Positions 1 to 5,932 of a DNA stretch of 11,771 nucleotides are shown here, in pieces. Every line of letters starts with the position of its first letter. Positions within the stretch are counted from its first letter, which is position 1. Source of the stretch: Candidatus Bathyarchaeota archaeon (GTDB lineage Archaea; Thermoproteota; Bathyarchaeia; TCS64; B23); NCBI GenBank assembly GCA_029259285.1, contig JAPDJB010000044.1, positions 1-11,771 of the forward strand, written 5' to 3'. Made by a program: the position numbers and the translations under genes. Under the pieces are notes generated by a model. That model was not told where the DNA came from. It saw only the letters and a list, made by a program, of their open reading frames with translations, and did not search any database.

Positions 1-1
1 A

Positions 2-120
2 GATATTTTTGGTGGAATTTTTAGTCCAGCACATGTAAGAGTTAAAGTTGCTGAAGCTTTACCTGAAGATGAAGGAAAAGGAATTATTAGAATTGCTGAA
101 GATAAGATGAGGGAAGGTGG
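2..120 (+). pseudogene. Fragment of a Cdc48/VAT-like AAA ATPase N-domain, truncated at both ends
   Basis: Reading from base 2, the frame gives a peptide containing VRVKVAEALPEDEGKGIIRI followed by AEDKMREGG. This resembles the first strand block of archaeal Cdc48/VAT N-domains (double-psi barrel; the family typically reads like 'lkVAEAlp.DvGrGiaRId'). The match is from memory, not a search. The coding sense is supported by an open frame through the AT-rich stretch. Homology stops near base 120, where composition jumps to GC-rich and another gene's sequence takes over. The frame then runs into nonsense and stops at TGA 215-217. No start codon lies inside the window. It could be a gene cut by recombination or, more likely, a chimeric contig end. 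Cdc48 unfolds ubiquitin-like or other tagged proteins using ATP, but this piece is too short to function. Confidence 0.45.
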
Positions 121-545
121 ATTTAAATACGGATTCCCACCACGGCGACGGGACGAGGGACATCTTCGGGGAGGACGAGGATGTCCTCCACTTCTGCTTC
201 TGCGACCGCTCCTTTGACGGCGGAACGAAAGTTGATGTGAGGGTTCCCTTCGGGGCGGGCGACGAATTCTATGCGGAAAACATAAAAGGTCTCTTTAGGG
301 AAAGGGTTGAAGCCTTAAGACCCTACATGATATTCTGGGAATACGGTTATGATGCGACAATGGGGGACTACGGCTCAAGGGGAATATCCCCCGAAGCCCA
401 TATCCTCATGGCGAGGGAGGTTAAAAAGATAGCGGATGAGGTGTGCGGGGGGAGGCTCATCATCATCCTCTGCGGGGGCTCAAGGAAGGATATAGCCAAT
501 TACACGATCCCCCGCATAATAAAAATCCTTTGCGAAGGAGGCTGA
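117..545 (+). pseudogene. C-terminal part of a histone deacetylase-family amidohydrolase, 5'-truncated
   Basis: The 142-residue frame begins with a nominal GTG at the composition junction and immediately shows the family signature DSHHGDGT (residues 6-13). That motif normally sits well inside a protein of about 300-370 residues, so the N-terminal half, including the His-His charge relay, is missing. Visible metal ligands are Asp6 and His8 (D-x-H) and Asp79 in GYDAT. The family's later EGGY/GGGY motif reads CGGS (Ser122), so the usual catalytic tyrosine is not at that position. The intact enzyme would be a Zn-dependent deacetylase acting on acetyl-lysine, acetylpolyamine or a similar substrate. 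The frame ends one base before the flavin-reductase-like gene, suggesting an original two-gene operon. Confidence is high for family membership and moderate that the break is a chimera rather than a real pseudogene. Confidence 0.75.
537..541 (+). promoter_or_regulatory. Shine-Dalgarno GGAGG for the flavin-reductase-like gene
   Basis: GGAGG ends five bases before the ATG at 547 and lies inside the last codons of the preceding frame. It fixes the start and shows an internal operon gene translated with a leader, unlike many first genes in this window. Confidence 0.7.
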
Positions 546-546
546 G

Positions 547-1119
547 ATGGAGAGGATAGAAGGAGCGGGAAAATTCACATACCACTACCCGAGACTCCTC
601 ACCCTCATAACATCAAGCCACGAGGGGAAGGATAATGTGATGACAGCAGCATGGCACTCGCCCATATCAATAAACCCGCCAATAATGGGGGTAGCCATAT
701 CCCCCCAGAGATATACCCTTGAACTCATCATGGCTTCAGGGGAGTTCGGGATGAACTTCCTCCCCTTTGAGATGTCAACCCTCTTCGCCCAGGTCGGGGG
801 AATATCCGGAAGGGAGGTTGATAAGTTCAAAAGGTTCGGAATAGAAAAGCTTGAGCCGATAAAGACAAAGGTGCCCATAGTAAAAGGGGCTTACCTCGCC
901 TACGAGCTGAAGCTCATGGAAACAAGAACCTACGGAGATCACGAGTGGGTCGTCGGAGAGGTCGTCGCAACCCATATAGACGAGAGATTCTTCAATAAAA
1001 CGGGTCTCTTTGAACTAAGACTCGCTAACCCCTCCCTCTACCTCGGCGGAGAGCTTTACATAACGGCATCAAAATCTCCCGTGAGGCTTCTTGACAGGAA
1101 GTTTTACGGGAGGAAGTGA
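547..1119 (+). CDS. Flavin reductase-like, FMN-binding split-barrel protein
   Basis: The 190-residue product fits the flavin reductase-like domain family (DIM6/NTAB, flavoredoxin type), a homodimeric FMN-binding split barrel that uses bound flavin for electron transfer or reduction. Supporting stretches are VMTAAWHSPISINPPIMGVA (31-50), the place where this family contacts FMN, and GEFGMNFL (65-72), which corresponds to the usual 'eFvvN' segment. The length is normal for the family. The ATG at 547 has a good Shine-Dalgarno and lies one base after the preceding stop. No substrate is indicated. Archaeal relatives accept electrons from NAD(P)H, ferredoxin or F420 systems, and nothing here decides which. 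Almost all its arginines use AGA/AGG, somewhat different from the kor genes. Its stop TGA directly abuts the stop of the opposing CoA transferase gene. Confidence 0.8.
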   Translation: MERIEGAGKFTYHYPRLLTLITSSHEGKDNVMTAAWHSPISINPPIMGVAISPQRYTLELIMASGEFGMNFLPFEMSTLFAQVGGISGREVDKFKRFGIEKLEPIKTKVPIVKGAYLAYELKLMETRTYGDHEWVVGEVVATHIDERFFNKTGLFELRLANPSLYLGGELYITASKSPVRLLDRKFYGRK

Positions 1120-2247
1120 TTATTCAAAGACGCCCTCTTCAAACAGGCTTATGAACTCCTCGTCGGGGATGCCGAGGATTTTTGTGCAGACGAACTCCGT
1201 GTGCTGACCGAGGAGGGGGGCTGGCTTCGATATGTCGCCTGGAGTCTCAGACATCTTTATGTGGAGTCCAGGCATCATGGTCTCCCCAAGCTGTGGGTGG
1301 ACAACCTTCACGAACATCTCCCTCGCCCTCGCCTGCTCGTTTCGCATCACGGCGTCGAGATCATTGACGGGGGCCACGGGGATTCCAAGCTCGACTAAGG
1401 TGTCCACCACCTCCTCCACGGTTCGCTCCGAAACCCACTTGGCGACAGCTTCATGGGTGGCCTCCTCGACGCCTATAAGCTCCCTCATGGCATCCTCCAT
1501 CCTACCCGTCTGAACAGCTATGGCTACATAGCCATCCCTCGCCTTGAAGGCGTCGTATACTCCCCAGCTTCTAACAGCCCTATCCATCGTCGTCTTGGCG
1601 AGATGCCAGAAGGAGAAGCTCTGACTCACAGCTATCATCGAATCCATCTGAGCGACATCGATCCGCTGACCACGGCCAGCCCTCTCCCTATAGATGAGGG
1701 CGGCCAGGATCCCTATGAGGAGGGAAAGCCCAGGTATGGTGTCCGCTATGGCCTCGGGAGCCAGGTGTGGAGGTCCCTCAGGGTCGATGCTATCCCTCAT
1801 AAGCCACATATAGCCGCTGGAGGCTTGAGCTATTAGATCGAAGCTTCGACGATCCTTCCAGGGCCCCGTCTGCCCAAATCCCGAGATCGACGCCAATATG
1901 ATACGGGGATTCAGCTCTTTAAGGGTCTCCCACCCAATTCCCAATCGCTCCATGGTTCCAGGCCTGAAGTTCTCAACGACGACATCGGAGACCTTAACCA
2001 GCCTCTTGAAGAGCTCAACGCCCTTGGGATGTTTGAGGTTGAGGGTTACACCGAGCTTGCAGCGGTTTATAAAAGCGAAGTAGGGGCTTACCCCCTTAAC
2101 CAGCGGTGGAAACATCCTCGTCATCTCGCCCCATGGAGGCTCGATCTTTATGACCTCAGCTCCGAGGGCTGCGAGGAACATGGTGCATATCGGCCCAGCG
2201 TGGGCGTGGGTTAGGTCTAGAACCCTTATGCCCTCTAGAGCCTTCAT
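1120..2247 (-). CDS. Class III (CaiB/BaiF family) CoA transferase
   Basis: The 375-residue protein is a family III CoA transferase, which moves CoA between an acyl-CoA and a free carboxylic acid through an aspartyl-CoA thioester. The N-terminus KALEGIRVLDLTHAHAGP (2-19), GAEVIKIEPPWGE (29-41), VVENFRPGTMERLGI (90-104) and SGFGQTGPW (122-130) are the family's standard blocks. Asp169 in the AIADT stretch lies at the same residue number as the catalytic aspartate of formyl-CoA transferase. The ATG at 2247 starts right at the conserved N-terminus. Substrates cannot be named; oxalate, carnitine, succinate and aromatic acids are all used within the family. It lies downstream of ogt on the same strand with a 57-base gap containing a T-run and a palindrome, so it probably has its own transcript. 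It faces the flavin-reductase-like gene with no bases between the stops. Confidence 0.9.
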   Translation of the reverse strand: MKALEGIRVLDLTHAHAGPICTMFLAALGAEVIKIEPPWGEMTRMFPPLVKGVSPYFAFINRCKLGVTLNLKHPKGVELFKRLVKVSDVVVENFRPGTMERLGIGWETLKELNPRIILASISGFGQTGPWKDRRSFDLIAQASSGYMWLMRDSIDPEGPPHLAPEAIADTIPGLSLLIGILAALIYRERAGRGQRIDVAQMDSMIAVSQSFSFWHLAKTTMDRAVRSWGVYDAFKARDGYVAIAVQTGRMEDAMRELIGVEEATHEAVAKWVSERTVEEVVDTLVELGIPVAPVNDLDAVMRNEQARAREMFVKVVHPQLGETMMPGLHIKMSETPGDISKPAPLLGQHTEFVCTKILGIPDEEFISLFEEGVFE

Positions 2248-2279
2248 CCCAGATAGAGGGGTTTAGGGGTTGAAAAGGG

Positions 2280-2293
2280 TTTTCCATGGAAAA
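2280..2293. repeat. 14-base perfect palindrome TTTTCCATGGAAAA
   Basis: A perfect palindrome centred between 2286 and 2287 lies between ogt and the CoA transferase gene, about 33 bases upstream of the latter's ATG. Its position would suit an operator for the CoA transferase promoter. On the minus strand the adjoining T-run could instead belong to the ogt terminator. Confidence 0.4.
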
Positions 2294-2294
2294 A
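2290..2294 (-). terminator. Possible T-run terminator after ogt
   Basis: On the minus strand a TTTTT run begins 10 bases after the ogt stop codon. Archaeal RNA polymerase can terminate at short U-tracts without a hairpin. With only five Ts the call is tentative. Confidence 0.3.
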
Positions 2295-2304
2295 GAGTTG
2301 TCGA

Positions 2305-2847
2305 TTAGGGCCATAGATGGCTGAGGAGCTGTCTACGCTCCGACAGCTCCGAGCCGGCTTCGAGGACTCCCTCTATGGATAGGAGCCGCCTCTTCCACTC
2401 CACCCCCGAGCCGAATTCACCTATATCCCCGTTGGATCTCACAACCCTGTGGCAGGGGATGACTATGACTATTGGATTCCTCGCCACGGCGTTCCCCACG
2501 GCCCTCGCCGCCCCTGGACGGCTAACCATCTCAGCTATCCTCCCATAGGTTGAGACCCTTCCATAGGGTATGCGCCTCATAGCCTCCCATACAGCCCTTT
2601 GAAACTCCGTCCCCCTTAGGTCCAGGGGTATATCGAAGTCGACGGGATGCCCCTCGAAGTATTCCCCCAGCAGTATCGAGAGCTCCTCAAATCGCTCAGG
2701 CTCCTCCACCACCTCGAAGCCTTGAAGGGACTCGAGGAAGACCTCCCTCGGCCTCGGGAAGACAAGTCTCAGAAGGCCCTCATCGGTGGAGGCGGCCCAT
2801 AAAACCCCTATAGGCGTCTCTATGCCCGTATAGTAGGCCCGTTCCAT
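2305..2847 (-). CDS. ogt: Methylated-DNA--protein-cysteine methyltransferase (O6-alkylguanine repair)
   Basis: The 180-residue suicide repair protein transfers the methyl group from O6-methylguanine in DNA to its own cysteine. The signature PCHRV is at 131-135 with acceptor Cys132. Upstream is the DNA-binding helix-turn-helix part, with FQRAVWEAMRRIPYGRVSTY (82-101) and the conserved arginine/asparagine region ARAVGNAV (114-121), where Arg115 matches the finger arginine. The tail FGSGVEWKRRLLSIEG (145-160) is the usual lid region. The N-terminal domain (1-75) has the weakly conserved fold typical of Ogt/Ada-C proteins. ATG 2847 gives the standard N-terminus and lies 38 bases from the divergent Maf gene, so both may share promoter DNA. 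The cysteine and its neighbours are intact, so activity is expected. Confidence 0.95.
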   Translation of the reverse strand: MERAYYTGIETPIGVLWAASTDEGLLRLVFPRPREVFLESLQGFEVVEEPERFEELSILLGEYFEGHPVDFDIPLDLRGTEFQRAVWEAMRRIPYGRVSTYGRIAEMVSRPGAARAVGNAVARNPIVIVIPCHRVVRSNGDIGEFGSGVEWKRRLLSIEGVLEAGSELSERRQLLSHLWP

Positions 2848-2885
2848 CCCTCAAACTTAAAGCCTAACAGTATTTAACCCTGGGG
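2848..2885. promoter_or_regulatory. Compact divergent promoter region for ogt and the Maf gene
   Basis: The 38-base gap holds two AT boxes. ACTTAAAG (2855-2862) lies about 27 bases upstream of the plus-strand ATG at 2886. On the minus strand GGTTAAATAC (around 2870-2879) lies about 27 bases upstream of the ogt ATG at 2847. The spacing fits archaeal TATA boxes with transcription starting at or next to each start codon, so both mRNAs would be leaderless. Each TATA box lies near the other gene's initiation site. This is inferred from spacing; no transcript data are available. Confidence 0.5.
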
Positions 2886-3485
2886 ATGAGGGCTCGGCTG
2901 ATCCTGGCATCTAGATCCGAGGCTAGAAGATGGCTTTTAAGGCGTCTGGGCATACCCTTCGAGGCTGTAGACCCAGGCGAGGTGGAGGAGGCCGTGGGGG
3001 AACCCAGGGAGATAGCCCTGGAGAATGCTAGGAGAAAGGCATTCAAGGTGGCTGAAACCCTTAGGGAGGGCCTCATCATCGGCGCCGACACCCTCATCAT
3101 TCACGATAGCCGCATGATAGGCAAGTCTAGGAGCAGAAGAGAGGTGGTGGAGACCTTGAGGCTGCTGAGGGCCTCAAGCCATAGGGTTCTAACAGGCCTC
3201 GCCGTGGTGGATGCATCCTCCCGACGATTGGAGCAGGGAGTTGAGGAGACGATAGTCCACATGAGGAGGCTCAGCGACGAGGAGATAAGCCTCTACGCCT
3301 CCATCGGCGAATCCATCGGCAGAGCGGGAGGATACGCCATCCAGGGCCTAGGAGCTCTCCTCGTCGAGCGCATCGAGGGATGCTTCTACAACGCCGTCGG
3401 CCTCCCTCTAAGACTCCTAGACGAGCTCCTCAGACGCTTCGACGTCAGCCTACTGGAGCTGGCAGCAGGCTATAGGGAGCTCTAA
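2886..3485 (+). CDS. Maf-like nucleoside triphosphate pyrophosphatase
   Basis: The 199-residue protein belongs to the Maf/HAM1-fold house-cleaning pyrophosphatases, which hydrolyse dTTP, UTP, CTP or modified nucleotides to the monophosphate plus PPi. Family blocks appear in order: LASRSEARRWLL (7-18, a variant of the LASxSPRR loop), the catalytic-acid block GADTL (66-70, Asp68), IGK (78-80), HRVLTGLAVVD (99-109), the AGGYAIQG block (147-154) and YNAVGLPLRLL (168-178). The length is typical. The SPRR motif is changed to SEAR and the usual DKAGAY to GRAGGY, so specificity cannot be assigned to the dTTP/UTP or m7GTP subgroups. The ATG at 2886 starts directly at the conserved strand, and a leaderless promoter is likely. 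Confidence 0.9.
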   Translation: MRARLILASRSEARRWLLRRLGIPFEAVDPGEVEEAVGEPREIALENARRKAFKVAETLREGLIIGADTLIIHDSRMIGKSRSRREVVETLRLLRASSHRVLTGLAVVDASSRRLEQGVEETIVHMRRLSDEEISLYASIGESIGRAGGYAIQGLGALLVERIEGCFYNAVGLPLRLLDELLRRFDVSLLELAAGYREL

Positions 3486-3510
3486 AATCTATATAGATTA
3501 GATAAATTAA

Positions 3511-3520
3511 CTTTTAATTC
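3511..3520 (+). promoter_or_regulatory. TATA-like box for the Na+/phosphate transporter gene
   Basis: CTTTTAATTC is centred about 27 bases upstream of the ATG at 3542, in an AT-rich 56-base gap following the Maf stop. The spacing predicts a leaderless transcript. The gap also contains CTATATAG (3489-3496), which may belong to the same upstream region. Confidence 0.45.
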
Positions 3521-3541
3521 TGGAGTTTGAACCTCAATTAG

Positions 3542-4753
3542 ATGGCTGAATCGAGGGTTGGAGCCGGTGTTTCTAGGGGATCCCAAGGCCCCCTTAGGAG
3601 TAGGCTCCTCCTCGTAGTGATGGTTGTCCTCGGCGTCTTCCTCTTCATCACCTCTCTGGAGGGGGTGAAGGCGAGCTTCAAGCTCATCTTCGCCGAGTGG
3701 CAGAGAGGCATCCTCACCATGGTGAATGCCCAGACGGCTCCTATAACGGGTTTGGCCATAGGGATATTGGGCACATCGTTGGTTCAGAGCAGCAGCGCCG
3801 TCGTTGCAGCCACCATGGTCTCTATGTCGGGGATGGTGGCCGGCGGCCTCCCCCTCATATCAGCCATAAGATTCGGAGTTCCCATAGTCCTGGGGGCGAA
3901 TCTCGGAACGACGATCACGAATACGATCGTCGTCTTCGGCCTACGCAGGGGCATCACCGATGAAGAGTTCAGGTCGACGATACCTGGAGTCATCGTCGAC
4001 GACGTCTATGAGGTCTTGACCATCACCATCTTCTTCGCCCTGGAGATCACCATGGGCCTCCTCAGCAGGATAGTCCTCGCCCTCGGCGACTTCTATAATA
4101 GGGTTCTGGGATTCCAGGGCCTCTTCTCAGCCTTCGAGAGAACCATCATCGACATCCTCATAAAGGAGCCGATAACGAATCCGACAACCAGGCTGGTGAC
4201 GGGTCTTCTAGGCCAGAGAATAGGGGGAGTCCTGCTCTTCATCGTCTGGTTCCTCCTCATCGTCGCAGCCCTCAGCCTCATAGAGAAGGGGCTGGACAAG
4301 ATCGTCGAGGCCGGATGGGAGGATAAGGTGACAGCCGCCTTCCAGAATCCCGTTAGGGGATTCCTCACGGGCTTCACGATCACATGGCTGGTGGGCAGCA
4401 GCTCAATAGGAACCAGCCTCGTCGTCCCCTTCCTAGCGACGAGGATCGTCGACCTGGAGAGAGCCTACCCATATCTCGTCGGATGCAACGTGGCGACAAC
4501 CCTAGACCTATCGCAGATCTATGGCTACTTCGCCGGAGGCCTCGTCGGCATGATGCTGGGATCGGCTCACGTCATCCTAAACCTCCTAGCCTTCCTCATC
4601 TTCTTCATCTCACCGCTGAGGATCCTTCCCATCAGGATAGCGGAGGAGCTGGGAAGACGGATGATCAGGGGGCGCCACGCCGCGCTGGAGCTTCTCTTCT
4701 GGGTCATCCTCGTCTTCTTCATCTTCCCCATCCTCATAATCTACCTCTCATAG
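3542..4753 (+). CDS. Na+/phosphate cotransporter family membrane protein (PF02690 type)
   Basis: The 403-residue polytopic membrane protein belongs to the SLC34/NptA-like Na/Pi-cotransporter family, which imports inorganic phosphate with sodium. The fold is two inverted repeats, each normally carrying a QSSS motif. Repeat one is canonical: TSLVQSSSAVVAATM (78-92) with QSSS at 82-85, then GANLGTT (118-124). Repeat two is diverged: WLVGSSSIGTSL (282-293) has GSSS at 285-288, and GCNVATT (314-320) replaces the usual GANIGTT. Hydrophobic spans are visible near 21-38, 65-100, 112-134, 155-182, 228-247, 275-300, 327-357 and 383-402. There is no fused C-terminal PhoU domain; the PhoU-like function is probably supplied by the next gene, 40 bases downstream. 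Family assignment is firm. Transport of phosphate is inferred, and the lost glutamine could alter specificity. Confidence 0.85.
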   Translation: MAESRVGAGVSRGSQGPLRSRLLLVVMVVLGVFLFITSLEGVKASFKLIFAEWQRGILTMVNAQTAPITGLAIGILGTSLVQSSSAVVAATMVSMSGMVAGGLPLISAIRFGVPIVLGANLGTTITNTIVVFGLRRGITDEEFRSTIPGVIVDDVYEVLTITIFFALEITMGLLSRIVLALGDFYNRVLGFQGLFSAFERTIIDILIKEPITNPTTRLVTGLLGQRIGGVLLFIVWFLLIVAALSLIEKGLDKIVEAGWEDKVTAAFQNPVRGFLTGFTITWLVGSSSIGTSLVVPFLATRIVDLERAYPYLVGCNVATTLDLSQIYGYFAGGLVGMMLGSAHVILNLLAFLIFFISPLRILPIRIAEELGRRMIRGRHAALELLFWVILVFFIFPILIIYLS

Positions 4754-4760
4754 AGGCTAA

Positions 4761-4770
4761 GAGTAAAATA
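4761..4770 (+). promoter_or_regulatory. TATA-like box for the DUF47/PhoU-like gene
   Basis: GAGTAAAATA is centred about 28 bases upstream of the GTG at 4794, just after the transporter stop. It suggests the PhoU-like gene can be transcribed leaderless from its own promoter, as well as possibly by readthrough from the transporter. Confidence 0.4.
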
Positions 4771-4793
4771 GGGGCTTCACACCCTATTGATGC

Positions 4794-5477
4794 GTGGTCA
4801 CCCTAGGCAGAAAACGCCTATTGAGATGGTTCGCCGATAAACGGATGGAGACTGTTCTAAATATGGTGGAGGAACATCTAGAGCTGACGAGGAGGGCCGT
4901 CGAGGGGCTCTACAGGATGGTGGAGGCAGCCTCGGAGGGGAGGTTGCGCGAGAAGGAGAAGCTCTACAGAGAGGTATCGGAGATGGAGATGAAGGCTGAC
5001 CGGCTGAGGAGGGAGATGGTGGAGGAGCTGACGAAGAGGGATATCTACCCCTCAGAGCGTGAAGACCTCATGGAGCTGGTGAGGGCTGTGGACTGGGTGG
5101 CTGACTGGGCCAGGGAGGCGGGTAGAATCCTCAGCATCATACCCTTTGAGAAGGCTCCGGAGGAGATGAGGAAGGCAGCTCAGGATATGTGTAAGGCGGA
5201 TATAAACGGCGTCTCAGTTCTCTCCAAATGCGTGAAGACACTGCTTAGAGAGCCTGATAAGGCCTTAGAGCTGGCGAATGAGGTTGAGATGATAGAGGAG
5301 GATATCGACGAGCTCTACTCCATAGCCCGAAGACATCTAGCATCCCTCAGCTTCGAGAACTTCACCCCAGGGGCTCTGATACTGCTGAACATGTTCCTAG
5401 ACGCCCTCGAGACCATAGCAGACTGGTGTGAGAACACAGCTGACATCGTCAGAGCCATAGCCGTCAGACTCCACTGA
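4794..5477 (+). CDS. PhoU-like protein, DUF47 family
   Basis: The 227-residue, almost entirely helical protein is rich in charged heptad-like segments (for example MEMKADRLRREMVEELTKRD, 64-83) and matches the DUF47/PhoU-like family, two three-helix bundles that bind metals through acidic clusters. Such proteins accompany Pit or Na/Pi phosphate transporters and are thought to modulate their flux in response to phosphate. Its place directly after the Na/Pi transporter supports this role. Acidic motifs EVEMIEEDIDELY (161-173) and the terminal ALETIADWCENTADIVRAI (203-221) are typical. GTG 4794 is preferred because it lies at the right distance from a TATA-like box; the nearby ATG at 4790 is in another frame. 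Function as a regulator rather than an enzyme is inferred from the family. Confidence 0.8.
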   Translation: MVTLGRKRLLRWFADKRMETVLNMVEEHLELTRRAVEGLYRMVEAASEGRLREKEKLYREVSEMEMKADRLRREMVEELTKRDIYPSEREDLMELVRAVDWVADWAREAGRILSIIPFEKAPEEMRKAAQDMCKADINGVSVLSKCVKTLLREPDKALELANEVEMIEEDIDELYSIARRHLASLSFENFTPGALILLNMFLDALETIADWCENTADIVRAIAVRLH

Positions 5478-5626
5478 GATGAGGACTCAGAAGCTTTAAC
5501 CCCTCCAAAGGATCCATGAGGCTCTGGAGTGGGGAGTCCCCTAGGAGGCTGAAACTTTCGAGGGTTTGGGTGAGGGGTGATCCATCCAGCTATCACACAT
5601 AATAGCCAGGCCTACACAGGGGTAAC

Positions 5627-5881
5627 TCAGATTTGTGGGTGGGGAGTCTCAACTTCACGCCTCTCCTCTATGTAGATGGCGAAGTCTGGGCAGATGACCT
5701 CGCAGAGTCGGCAGCCCACACATCGATGGGGCTGCTTAGCGATGGGTGGATGATACCCCCTCCTGTTGAGGGCGTCGCTGAAGTCCAAGACATCCCTGGG
5801 GCAGATGTCGATGCAGAAGCCGCAGCCCTTACATCGATCCCAGAGAACCTTCACTTCGAAGCCTCCACTCAACTCCAACAC
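5627..5881 (-). CDS. korD: 2-oxoacid:ferredoxin oxidoreductase delta subunit (2x4Fe-4S ferredoxin domain)
   Basis: The 84-residue ferredoxin-like protein has two complete cluster motifs: CKGCGFCIDICP (Cys17, 20, 23, 27) and CVGCRLCEVICP (Cys54, 57, 60, 64). It would pass electrons from the TPP-containing KorAB core to external ferredoxin in the cytoplasm. The spacer RRGYHPP (40-46) between the motifs is characteristic of KorD-type subunits. The gene lies divergent to korA, with 51 bases between the assigned starts. The start is uncertain: GTG 5881 opens the frame, but TTG 5878 lies closer to the distance expected from the AT box at about 5895-5906. In many archaea korD precedes korA on the same strand; here it is inverted. 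Function as the Kor delta subunit rests on motif and location. Confidence 0.85.
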   Translation of the reverse strand: MLELSGGFEVKVLWDRCKGCGFCIDICPRDVLDFSDALNRRGYHPPIAKQPHRCVGCRLCEVICPDFAIYIEERREVETPHPQI

Positions 5882-5932
5882 CTTCCGATCCCATAAAATT
5901 ATTTAGAGTTATAGATATTCTCTCTCCCTGGT
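5882..5932. promoter_or_regulatory. Divergent korD / korA promoter region
   Basis: A single AT block, TAAAATTATTTAG (5893-5905), lies in the 51-base gap. It is nearly symmetric and reads as a TATA-like box on both strands: about 28-30 bases from the korA TTG at 5933, and about 20-25 from the korD start. One shared element could set a coupled output of the two halves of the enzyme. This is inferred from spacing. Confidence 0.45.

Noticed and set aside
1117..1122. A second assembly junction where two convergent stops abut
   Set aside because: Arginine codon use differs slightly on the two sides, but both genes are complete and composition does not jump. Abutting convergent stops are acceptable in compact archaeal genomes.
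5478..5626. Terminator or RNA in the convergent phoU-like/korD gap
   Set aside because: Only a weak hairpin GTGAT/ATCAC (5577-5581/5592-5596) with a 10-base loop and no T-run was seen, so nothing is called there.
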